A model generated the notes under the pieces. That model made no database searches and was not told where the DNA came from. It saw only the letters and a list, made by a program, of their open reading frames with translations. This document shows, piece by piece, positions 43,176 to 50,555 of a DNA stretch of 50,581 bases (positions within the stretch are counted from its first letter, which is position 1; every line of letters begins with the position of its first letter). This DNA comes from Clostridiales bacterium. Lineage in GTDB: Bacteria > Bacillota > Clostridia > Lachnospirales > Cellulosilyticaceae. A program made the translations under genes and the position numbers. The DNA is taken from contig DYCF01000034.1 of the NCBI GenBank assembly GCA_019418225.1, positions 1 to 50,581 on the forward strand, given 5' to 3'.

Positions 43176-44525
43176 TTATAAACCTTGTTCAAAATTAAAT
43201 ACATTATAAGGATCGTACTTTTCACGAACCTTTATTAATCTTTCTTTATTGTACGCATAATACGCTTCACGATATGCATCTAATTGTTCAGATGGAAAAT
43301 TCACAAATGAACCTACTGTTAGCTGCTTAATAATCTCAAATTTTGGTTTGAACCACTGCTGATTTTGATAGCTCTCTTTATTATCCTCCCATACAGATTG
43401 AAATCCTAAAATATAAGCACTCTCTCCATAAGCAAAAGAAGCTTCTTGTGCATTGCGCTTTCTAATATTACCACCTAAACCATAACCCGAAACGGCAGTA
43501 TAATAGCTGCCTTCTGGGCGGGTATTAATAAGGTCTAAAAGTGTATGCAACTTTTCTTCCTCAAAAGCTTCCTTTACAAATCGTCCTGAAGATACATAAT
43601 GCTCAAAATCTGGGTGCGCATCTTGAATCCAGCGGTTTACTTCTAATACCGTCATTGGCCTTACAGTTACATCTATCTTTTCACCTAAGGCTATAAATGG
43701 TGCCACTATTTCATGTGCTTTTTGTATGCCGCCATAATAAATTCCTATGAGCAATACACCTATTCCTTTTTCCCTGGAGTTATAAAAGCTTATTTTGAAA
43801 TTCACTTCTGGACATGCACTACTTATTGTTTCTTGCCAAAGCTTCCATAAGTCAATCTGCATATTTCTTGTGACATGACTAAAGTCTAAACGTAATAATG
43901 TAGCTTCTTCGGTTTTAGCAGGCAACTTAAAACGCATTTTTACTACCACGCCAAATTGTCCACCGCCACTTCCTTTAAGTGCCCAAAATAAATCTGCATT
44001 TTGCGTCTTATTGGCAATAATGCGTTTACCTTCATAGTTAATTAATGTCACTTCTTCAATAGCGTCACACCCTAAACCTAAGAAACGCGCTGAATATCCC
44101 CAGCCGCCACCAAGTGCAAAACCTACTGCACCTACAGTAGGGCATCCACCGCCTGGAAATGGGTAACCTTTCTGACATACTGCTTCATATAACTCTCGGT
44201 TTCTAACACCGCCTTCTATAGTCACACTCCCTGCTACTTCATCAACCACAATCCCATTCATGCAACTCACATCTATCACTAATACATCATTCCCTGTTGA
44301 ATAGCCTGCATAATGATGTCTACCTGAACGAATTCTAATTGGGACTTGTTGTTCTTTAGCCCAAAGAATGCTATTTCTTACATCCTCTTCTGTACGACAA
44401 AAAACAATAGCTAACGGATATTTTTCGATTGCTCTATTCCACATACGTCTTTCAGCTTCATAAAATATATGTTCACGCGTAATAACTTCTCCTGTTAACT
44501 GTTCTCTATTTTTAAGTAAACTCAT
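43176..44525 (-). CDS. Berberine-bridge-enzyme-type FAD oxidoreductase
   Basis: A 449-residue flavoprotein from ATG 44523-44525 (MSLLKNREQL), chosen because TAGGAG is at ideal distance. The upstream ATG is less well placed. The FAD domain shows RSGRHHYAGYS, whose histidine matches the 8-alpha-histidyl attachment site, and GGGCPTVGAVG, whose cysteine matches the 6-S-cysteinyl site, so FAD may be bound by two covalent links. The C-terminal BBE motif is YDPYNVFNFEQ. Relatives oxidise sugars or secondary metabolites. There is no signal peptide. An O2-using enzyme would be odd in an anaerobe, so another acceptor is possible. Confidence 0.85.
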   Translation of the reverse strand: MSLLKNREQLTGEVITREHIFYEAERRMWNRAIEKYPLAIVFCRTEEDVRNSILWAKEQQVPIRIRSGRHHYAGYSTGNDVLVIDVSCMNGIVVDEVAGSVTIEGGVRNRELYEAVCQKGYPFPGGGCPTVGAVGFALGGGWGYSARFLGLGCDAIEEVTLINYEGKRIIANKTQNADLFWALKGSGGGQFGVVVKMRFKLPAKTEEATLLRLDFSHVTRNMQIDLWKLWQETISSACPEVNFKISFYNSREKGIGVLLIGIYYGGIQKAHEIVAPFIALGEKIDVTVRPMTVLEVNRWIQDAHPDFEHYVSSGRFVKEAFEEEKLHTLLDLINTRPEGSYYTAVSGYGLGGNIRKRNAQEASFAYGESAYILGFQSVWEDNKESYQNQQWFKPKFEIIKQLTVGSFVNFPSEQLDAYREAYYAYNKERLIKVREKYDPYNVFNFEQGL

Positions 44526-44635
44526 TTTTTCTCCTATCCCTTGTTGTCCTTGTTTTACTATAACTTTCATCTTTAGTATATCCTACCTGTCTTCATTTAT
44601 AAATGCCTACTAAGACGACTTCTCAAATAAAACAA

Positions 44636-44663
44636 AAAAGTACACCCGAAGTAAGTGTACCTT
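44636..44663 (-). terminator. Terminator of the small membrane protein gene
   Basis: GTACAC (44640-44645) pairs with GTGTAC (44655-44660), with A and T runs around. TTTTTTGTTTT follows on the minus strand. Confidence 0.75.
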
Positions 44664-44669
44664 TCTATT

Positions 44670-44846
44670 TTAAACATGTTTTCTTTGATATGCTTTATAC
44701 ACCCAGCTGTTCTCATAAAATAAAGTGAACCATAAGTAGTTTATGAAAAATAAACACCACCAATAATTCTCAGTTGGAAATGCCTTTAAACCGATTAATG
44801 AAAATAAACCTAAAAATCCCCAGTACTTATGTGTGTCATATCTCAT
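44670..44846 (-). CDS. Small two-helix membrane protein
   Basis: A 58-residue protein from ATG 44844-44846 (MRYDTHKYW), which follows GGGAGG at ideal distance. The in-frame extension upstream has no such site. It has two hydrophobic stretches, GFLGLFSLIGLKAF and WWCLFFINYLWFTLFY, joined by PTENY. This pattern is like the small clostridial DUF3796-type membrane proteins, but I cannot confirm the family. It has its own promoter and terminator, between the regulator gene and the flavin oxidase gene. Confidence 0.65.
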   Translation of the reverse strand: MRYDTHKYWGFLGLFSLIGLKAFPTENYWWCLFFINYLWFTLFYENSWVYKAYQRKHV

Positions 44847-44886
44847 ATAATGCCTCCCAATAAATCTATTTTCATTATTGTAAACC

Positions 44887-44916
44887 ATTATATATTATTT
44901 TTCAACTTATTACCAA
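44887..44916 (-). promoter_or_regulatory. Promoter of the small membrane protein gene
   Basis: TTGGTA (44911-44916 on the minus strand), 18 bases, then a perfect TATAAT (44887-44892). Confidence 0.55.
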
Positions 44917-44942
44917 GTTTTAAATATTTATATAATATTCGT

Positions 44943-45608
44943 TCAATTAAACTTGTACATGTGTTCTGGTCTTCCTACTTGTCCACATGTAAGACTTACA
45001 CGTACGACTTCGATTTCTTCTAAGTAGTCCATATATTTTTTTATTGTTACATTACTAATCTCTATCTTTTTAGCTAATTCCCTTAATGTCCATATCTTCG
45101 TCTCGTCTTCTCTTAAACATTCAATAATCTTATCTAACGTTCGTTTATTAAGCCCCTTTGGCAAATATATATTGGACTCCAAATGTTTAGCCCCACCATC
45201 AATATCCTCTTGCTGAATAATAGATTTAGACCACAGACAAGACTTACGCTTTAAATGCTTCTCTACTGCTATTTGAAATCTCTCAAATTCAAATGGCTTC
45301 ATTAAATAATCTACTACGCCATAGGCATACGCTTTTTTTACTTCTTCACCACTATTAGCTGCTGTAATCATAATGACATCCACAAAATGTTGATGCATTC
45401 TAATGCTCTGTAAAATCTGGAGTCCATTTTTCTGTGGCAGGTACATATCTAAAAGAATAAGATCTATTTCTTCTCGCTCTAATACATTAAGTACATCCTC
45501 TTCTAAAGTCAATGGTCCATAAATCGTCATATTCCCCATGCGCTCTAAATATTTGCGATTAATAAGTGCTACCATTGGATCATCTTCTACAATTAATACT
45601 TTACTCAT
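44943..45608 (-). CDS. CitB/DcuR-type response regulator
   Basis: A 221-residue regulator. The receiver domain has E8, D9, D10 and phosphate acceptor D54 in LLDMYLPQK, with the conserved lysine in MKPFEF. The C-terminal domain, about 150-221, is a helix-turn-helix of the CitT/DcuR/MalR type (WTLRELAKKIEISNVTIKKY) ending with a PEHMYKFN tail. Its partner is the CitA/DcuS-type kinase upstream. The ribosome site AAGGAG directly abuts a 16-bp tandem array that fills the space between the two genes. Confidence 0.9.
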   Translation of the reverse strand: MSKVLIVEDDPMVALINRKYLERMGNMTIYGPLTLEEDVLNVLEREEIDLILLDMYLPQKNGLQILQSIRMHQHFVDVIMITAANSGEEVKKAYAYGVVDYLMKPFEFERFQIAVEKHLKRKSCLWSKSIIQQEDIDGGAKHLESNIYLPKGLNKRTLDKIIECLREDETKIWTLRELAKKIEISNVTIKKYMDYLEEIEVVRVSLTCGQVGRPEHMYKFN

Positions 45609-45621
45609 TTTCTACTCCTTA

Positions 45622-45708
45622 AGTATTACTATACTTTAGTATTACTATACTTTAGTATTACTATACTTTGGTATTATTCTACTCTGGTATTACTATACTT
45701 TGGTACTG
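45622..45708. repeat. 16-bp tandem array between kinase and regulator genes
   Basis: Five full units and a partial sixth of AGTATTACTATACTTT: units 1-3 are identical (45622-45669), unit 4 is diverged (GGTATTATTCTACTCT), unit 5 differs at one base. Each unit contains a small palindrome, AGTAT-TACT-ATACT with overlapping arms. The array runs from the kinase stop codon to the regulator's ribosome site. Confidence 0.9.
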
Positions 45709-47256
45709 TTACTTTGGCAAAATCACTATAAACTGTTTTTCGCCTTCCATCTCCTGTAACTGAATCTTTCCTTCATAAAGATCAACTCTATTTTGAACAA
45801 GATAAAGCCCATTCCCGCGCCCTTCTCCTTTTGAAGAAATACCTAGTTCATATATATATGACTTTATGTCTGTATCAATAGGTACACCATTATCTTTTAC
45901 CTTCATCACAATATAATCCTCATCTTCACTTAAACTTACTTCCACTTTTTTCTCATCCACCTGTGTACTAATGCACGCTTCAAAAGCATTTTCTAGTAAA
46001 TTGCCTAATATCGTAATAAGGTCATTTGAGTCTATCCCTTCATGCTGTCTTTCAAGCATGGAATTAGGGGTAAGCTTAAAGGCAATCTGTCTTTCTTTAG
46101 CAATAATTGTGCGACTTAATAATAATGCACGTATATAATGGTCTTCAATACTAGCAAACTCTATATTCTGTTCATTTTTAGTATGTTGTACCTGTAAAAT
46201 ATAGTTTTTCGCTTCATCATATTCTTCAATTTTTAACAATCCTAGAATAACATGTAAATTATTTTTGAACTCATGAACAGTAGCCCTCAAATTTTTATTG
46301 ACTTCTTCAATGCCTGTAATCTCTTTAGCAACACGATTAATTTCTTGCTCCTCCATTAATGTGATGATTGTACCAAAGTAATTTTCGCCTTGTCTGACTG
46401 GCTGTAAATTAATAAATAACTTTTTTCCCCTGATGATAAATTCCTTAAAAGAGACAGGTACACCTCTTTCAATATCTACCGCCACCTTTTCTAATATCTC
46501 TTCTAATGAAAAAAGTTCAAGTAAATTCTGCGCATTTTTATTAATTTCTCTTATTTCATTGTTTACATCTAGTGCTATGATTCCTTCTTGTACACCATTT
46601 AAAATACTATCCTTCTGAAGATATAATCTAGCTATTTCATGTGGCTCCATGTCTAATATAGCTTTTTTTATGCGGTAAGCTAAATAAGCTGCACATATGG
46701 AGCTAAATGTAATCGTTAATATAAATAATATCCCATATCTTCTCTTTGTAATACGATTAATAGAATATATTTCATTATAGTATTTCCCTACCATAACAAA
46801 TCCTACCTGTTTCCCATCTTTTAAAATAGGTTCAAACCATCTAAGTGTTTTTCCCATAGAACCTTCATTTAAAGAATAATAGCCTCTACCATATTTAAGT
46901 ACTTCTTCTTTGTCTTTGCCTTCAAAAATTTCGCCGATTTGATGGGTGTCTAAATGTGTATACTTTTCCCCTGTCATATCTGCAAGCACGATAATATCTA
47001 CATCTTGTAAATTCTGAATAAGCCCTTGTGTATAATACTGTAATGACATATCATTTTCTCTACTAGCAAGTTTTTCTTGTACAATTGGCATATCTTTAAT
47101 GGTTAAAGCTGCCTCTCTAAGCCTTTCTCTAATACTTGTATCAATCGTGCTTAACTGGTCTTCTATAAAAATACCATAAGAAAATAATAAGGGGATAAAA
47201 GTAATCATGATTGCTGCAATTACAATCTTTGTCTGAAACTTAAGTTTTCTTCTCAT
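45709..47256 (-). CDS. CitA/DcuS-type sensor histidine kinase
   Basis: A sensor of small carboxylates, 515 residues from ATG 47254-47256 (MRRKLKFQ). Two membrane helices (about 9-28 and 168-190) enclose an extracellular single-Cache-type domain. A PAS domain (about 215-300) follows. The kinase core starts with VHEFKNNLHVILGLLKI (H328) and has NLLENAFEA, DNGVPI and GNGLYLVQNRV. A GTG five codons earlier is also open; the ribosome site AAGGAAG does not decide between them. The AEC permease and 2-hydroxyacid dehydrogenase upstream suggest lactate, malate or a similar acid as ligand. Confidence 0.88.
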   Translation of the reverse strand: MRRKLKFQTKIVIAAIMITFIPLLFSYGIFIEDQLSTIDTSIRERLREAALTIKDMPIVQEKLASRENDMSLQYYTQGLIQNLQDVDIIVLADMTGEKYTHLDTHQIGEIFEGKDKEEVLKYGRGYYSLNEGSMGKTLRWFEPILKDGKQVGFVMVGKYYNEIYSINRITKRRYGILFILTITFSSICAAYLAYRIKKAILDMEPHEIARLYLQKDSILNGVQEGIIALDVNNEIREINKNAQNLLELFSLEEILEKVAVDIERGVPVSFKEFIIRGKKLFINLQPVRQGENYFGTIITLMEEQEINRVAKEITGIEEVNKNLRATVHEFKNNLHVILGLLKIEEYDEAKNYILQVQHTKNEQNIEFASIEDHYIRALLLSRTIIAKERQIAFKLTPNSMLERQHEGIDSNDLITILGNLLENAFEACISTQVDEKKVEVSLSEDEDYIVMKVKDNGVPIDTDIKSYIYELGISSKGEGRGNGLYLVQNRVDLYEGKIQLQEMEGEKQFIVILPK

Positions 47257-47302
47257 CTCTATACACGCCACTTCCTTTACCTATTGTTTAAGCATTTATA
47301 TA

Positions 47303-47347
47303 AAAAATAAGCATTATAAGCCCTCTCGACTTATAATGCTTATTTTT
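47303..47347 (-). terminator. Terminator of the dehydrogenase gene
   Basis: A perfect 18-bp stem (47303-47320 with 47330-47347), with T-runs on both strands, between the dehydrogenase stop and the kinase gene. The kinase must therefore have its own promoter or depend on readthrough. Confidence 0.93.
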
Positions 47348-47358
47348 CTAACTTTTAT

Positions 47359-48357
47359 TTATGCGATAGCATTATCACATGTACCATTTTTTAAATAAGA
47401 TGTCATATTTTCTAATGAAATCTCAATCATATTTGTTAATGCTTCATCTGTATATGAACCGATATGTGGTGTCACTAATACTTTTGGATATAGGTTTACA
47501 AGTTTCTCAAACACTGGGTTTTCAAGTGCTTGACCTGGGAATTCTTTGAAGAATACTGCTGATTCTCCCTCTAATACGTCTGTACCGAATCCACCTAATT
47601 TACCACTCTCAATCCCTCTAATGATGGCTTCAAGATCTTGAAGTTCTCCACGTGCTGTATTAATTAAAATCGCATCTTGTTTCATTTTTGCAATGAAATC
47701 ATCATTGATAATGTGATAGTTTTGACCTTTAATATATGGCATGTGTACTGAAATGATATCAGACTCCGCTACCACTTCATCAAAGCTTTTGAATTCAACT
47801 ACTTCTTTAGCTGCATCACTTTGGAAGATATCATAACCGATTACCTTAGCACCAAGGCCTTTAAATAATTTAGCTGTAGTAAGACCAATTTTACCTGTTC
47901 CCATAATCCCTACTGTACAGTTTCTGATTTCTTTACTAAACATTGTCGCATCTACAATGAAGTTTCTTTCGCTTGTACGATTTACTGTATAAGCTGTGTG
48001 ACGAAGAAGCATCATTGCAAGTGATACTGCAAGCTCTCCAATTGCATTTGGTGAATAGCCAGGTACTCTAGCTACTTTTAAGCCTAATTCTTTAGCTGTC
48101 TCTAAATCAACATGGTCAAAACCAACTGTTCTTGTAAGCACATACTCTAAACCATTTGCTTTTAAAAGCTCAAGATTTCTTTTATCTGCCTTACAGTTAC
48201 CACGTACCATAATGGCTTCTGCCCCAATTGCTTCTTCTACGTTTTCATGGTTAAGTCCTAAAGTTACAAGTTTTAAGTCATAGCCAAATTTTTCATTAAT
48301 TTTATTGAAATAAGGTACTTCTGTTGGTCTTACGCCATAACATACGATTTTAATCAT
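47359..48357 (-). CDS. NAD-dependent D-2-hydroxyacid dehydrogenase (D-lactate type)
   Basis: A 332-residue cytoplasmic enzyme, most like D-lactate dehydrogenase: pyruvate to D-lactate or a related 2-oxoacid. The NAD fold motif is GIMGTGKIG. The catalytic set is R in NTARGELQD, E in DVLEGES and H in TPHIGSYT. I start at ATG 48355-48357 (MIKIVCYG), six bases after GAGGGTGG; the GTG three codons earlier overlaps that site. It lies between the AEC permease and the two-component genes. A TGTGA-N6-TCACG palindrome precedes it. Confidence 0.88.
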   Translation of the reverse strand: MIKIVCYGVRPTEVPYFNKINEKFGYDLKLVTLGLNHENVEEAIGAEAIMVRGNCKADKRNLELLKANGLEYVLTRTVGFDHVDLETAKELGLKVARVPGYSPNAIGELAVSLAMMLLRHTAYTVNRTSERNFIVDATMFSKEIRNCTVGIMGTGKIGLTTAKLFKGLGAKVIGYDIFQSDAAKEVVEFKSFDEVVAESDIISVHMPYIKGQNYHIINDDFIAKMKQDAILINTARGELQDLEAIIRGIESGKLGGFGTDVLEGESAVFFKEFPGQALENPVFEKLVNLYPKVLVTPHIGSYTDEALTNMIEISLENMTSYLKNGTCDNAIA

Positions 48358-48421
48358 TTTATCCACCCTCGTTATTCTAGTTTATATTTAAGTCGTCAAT
48401 TATTTGTTGTGTAAAATTTTT

Positions 48422-48454
48422 CAAGGTAGAAACATCACGCTGTTTTCTACCTTG
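48422..48454 (-). terminator. Hairpin between permease and dehydrogenase genes
   Basis: CAAGGTAGAAA pairs with TTTCTACCTTG around an 11-base loop. The T-run on the minus strand is broken (TTGAAAAATTTT), so it may be a partial terminator or attenuator. Confidence 0.5.
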
Positions 48455-48481
48455 AGGATATCACCCTTAGGGCGTATATTA

Positions 48482-48497
48482 TGTGATAAATATCACG
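48482..48497. promoter_or_regulatory. CRP/FNR-like operator before the dehydrogenase gene
   Basis: TGTGA-TAAATA-TCACG has the spacing of a Crp-type site (TGTGA-N6-TCACA) with one mismatch, and a perfect core GTGATA-AA-TATCAC. A further TATCAC half-site lies at 48459-48464. Which protein binds it is not known: a Crp/Fnr relative or the adjacent CitB-type regulator. Confidence 0.5.
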
Positions 48498-48504
48498 TTA
48501 TCTA

Positions 48505-49566
48505 TTAGATAAATAATCCAAGATTTTTGATAATCTCAAGTACAACAATCCAGAATGGTGTTGCAAGTACAGCTACTACTGTTGAAAGTAATGAGCAGTT
48601 TGATGTAAATAATGCTTCACGGTCAAAGCTAATTGCATAAGCTGCTGCTACTGTTGCTGTAGGTGCTGCCATCATAATAACTGTTGTTGCCATTGCTTCA
48701 TGTGCAACTGGTAAAATGTTTGTCATTGTAAGTAATACTAAAAGTACAATGTTAATCATTGGGATAGCAATTACTTTAACAAGGCTATAGCCCCAAGCAT
48801 CTTTTTGTGCCACTGCTGTTTTAAATGGTACTTCCGCAAGTGTTGCACCAATTGAAAGCCATGCAAGTGGTGATGCTAAACTTTGTAAGTAAGTAAGCGG
48901 TTTATAAAGCCATGGAAGTGTTTCATCAATACGAAGGAATCCTACACTTTTAGCTGCATCTCCACTGCCTACTACTACTTGTGGTAAACTATCTTGGAAA
49001 ATCCAAATTAAAAGCCCTGCAAATGTAGCAATAATAATTGGATTTAAGAAAATTTCTTTCATGTTTTTCTTGAAGTTTTCTTTATCCATTTTTGTGCCAG
49101 ACATTTTAATAAACGCATATGAATATAAAAATACACGATATGGAATATTAAAGATATTAGCATACATTGCACCTGTTGTACCATATACAGCTTTTACAAT
49201 AGGTGTTCCGAAGAATGTTGTTGAACCAAAGATTGTAAGAACACGGTAAACATCTTGTTTTGTGCCTTTTACTTTAGCAAACATAATTTTAGTAATTGGA
49301 ATTAAAAGAATGTAAAGGGCAAATCCCCATACCAGAATATTCATCCCTTGCTTTAACTCTTCTTGATTTAAGTCTTTCATGAATGAAGTAAATGCTAAAG
49401 CTGGAAGCGCTACAGTTAAAACTACTTTTGTAAGCATTTTAGCTGCTGCACTGTTTAAGATTTCTCTTTTTCTAAGATAAAACCCTAAAAGAATAATTGC
49501 CATTGAAGAGAAAATCGCTCCTAAAAGGGCATTATCTGTTAAGGTTGCTTTAATAATGTCAAACAT
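48505..49566 (-). CDS. AEC-family carboxylate permease
   Basis: A 353-residue membrane transporter of the auxin efflux carrier family, whose bacterial members include malate permease MleP. Ten membrane helices in two repeats are predicted; GSTTFFGTPIVKAVYG and APTATVAAAYAISF are the conserved regions around the broken helices. CTAAGGAG precedes the ATG. Next to a D-2-hydroxyacid dehydrogenase and a carboxylate-sensing two-component system, it is likely to carry lactate, malate or a similar acid (inference). A perfect palindrome lies in its 5' leader. Confidence 0.87.
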   Translation of the reverse strand: MFDIIKATLTDNALLGAIFSSMAIILLGFYLRKREILNSAAAKMLTKVVLTVALPALAFTSFMKDLNQEELKQGMNILVWGFALYILLIPITKIMFAKVKGTKQDVYRVLTIFGSTTFFGTPIVKAVYGTTGAMYANIFNIPYRVFLYSYAFIKMSGTKMDKENFKKNMKEIFLNPIIIATFAGLLIWIFQDSLPQVVVGSGDAAKSVGFLRIDETLPWLYKPLTYLQSLASPLAWLSIGATLAEVPFKTAVAQKDAWGYSLVKVIAIPMINIVLLVLLTMTNILPVAHEAMATTVIMMAAPTATVAAAYAISFDREALFTSNCSLLSTVVAVLATPFWIVVLEIIKNLGLFI

Positions 49567-49594
49567 GTTGTCGCTCCTTAGTTGTCATTTTTTT

Positions 49595-49612
49595 AACACA
49601 TTAAAATGTGTT
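49595..49612. promoter_or_regulatory. Palindrome in the leader of the permease gene
   Basis: AACACATT-AA-AATGTGTT, a perfect 8-bp inverted repeat 28 bases before the ATG. It could be an operator for the CitB-type regulator or a small RNA hairpin. Confidence 0.45.
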
Positions 49613-49730
49613 TTTCATCGTTTTTACATTTACTATTTTACATAAATTAGTTGTACCCTACAATTTATTGAAGTACTTTAATAATTATTTAAGTTATTTA
49701 AGTTTATTTTTTAACAATCTATATAAAAAA

Positions 49731-49776
49731 TAAGGAGATATCGCGAAACTATTTATAACCTCGCGATATCTCCTTA
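49731..49776 (-). terminator. Terminator hairpin with shared loop, copy 3
   Basis: A perfect 16-bp stem (49731-49746 with 49761-49776), enclosing AACTATTTATAACC, with TTATTTTTTATA beyond on the minus strand. The inner CGCGA stem and the loop match the terminators at 1845 and 35872. The stop codon of the gene at 49774 lies in the stem. Confidence 0.9.
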
Positions 49777-50430
49777 TTGGCTCATCTGATTTCCTTCTAT
49801 TAAAAAATACATCTCATTATTTTCTTTTTGACTCTTATACCATGCAACTTCTAATCTGGCACGCTCTCCTATATAGTCACTAAATATGTCTTCAATTTCA
49901 CTTAACGCCACAAGCCCCATTTCTTGCCAACTATATAAGTTTATTTTTACATAATTCAAGCTAGATACATACTGCCATTTTTGAAAAATGCGTTGTACGA
50001 GTTTTCCAAATCCCTCTTCTATTTTCTCATGTCCCATAATCACTGTACTTCCTTGTAGGGCATAAAAATCTTCTTTTTGATGTGTTTTCTTTGGCATAGA
50101 TAAAAATAGAGGCAACATATGAACTATTTCTTCGGCTTTCATCCCAGGTATATAACAAATATTTAAAAGCTCCGGCCATTTTTCTTGAACATCTTCCATT
50201 AATTTGATTTCCTCAGGACACATTTCATCTGTTAAACATAAAATGATTTTATCCCACTTATAGCTTATTTCTTTATCTAACAAGTGAATCGATGACTTAT
50301 TGATGGGTATATATTCATATAAGTCTGCCGCAACTTTTTCATAATAATGTTTTATCCCTACATCTTGTATGATGTTTAAACAATTTAAAGTGAGTGGTCT
50401 ACTCTCCCAAAATATTATTCTTATCTTCAT
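49774..50430 (-). CDS. Unrecognised protein with possible tubulin/FtsZ-like C-terminal fold
   Basis: A 218-residue soluble protein from ATG 50428-50430 (MKIRIIFWES), with GGAGAG at good distance; the upstream TTG overlaps that site. I do not recognise it. The N-terminal half alternates short strands and helices (IRIIFW, WDKIILCLTDEMCPEEIKLMEDV). The last 60 residues, YVKINLYSWQEMGLVALSEI and EDIFSDYIGERARLEVAWYKS, follow the strand-helix-strand order of the FtsZ C-terminal domain (VNITGG..L.L.EVNEA..I......ANI). This likeness is weak and by eye only. There is no GTP-binding GGGTGSG motif. Confidence 0.6.
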   Translation of the reverse strand: MKIRIIFWESRPLTLNCLNIIQDVGIKHYYEKVAADLYEYIPINKSSIHLLDKEISYKWDKIILCLTDEMCPEEIKLMEDVQEKWPELLNICYIPGMKAEEIVHMLPLFLSMPKKTHQKEDFYALQGSTVIMGHEKIEEGFGKLVQRIFQKWQYVSSLNYVKINLYSWQEMGLVALSEIEDIFSDYIGERARLEVAWYKSQKENNEMYFLIEGNQMSQ

Positions 50431-50514
50431 GTGACTCTCCAATATACTATATTTTAATGCTATTTCCCATTATTTTCATTAATTATATAATATATTTTAT
50501 ATTTTTTCACCTTT

Positions 50515-50555
50515 TATAGAGAAAACAACTAAAATTTATAAATGTGAAATCTATA
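50515..50555 (-). repeat. 41-bp internally deleted form of the 115-bp repeat
   Basis: Reads TATAGAGAAAACAACTAAAA and then TTTATAAATGTGAAATCTAT plus A, so the two ends of the element are joined directly with the middle missing. Both outer ends are retained. Confidence 0.8.

Noticed and set aside
45622..45708. Regular repeats that could be a short CRISPR array
   Set aside because: The units are directly joined without spacers and only 16 bp long, and no cas gene is present.
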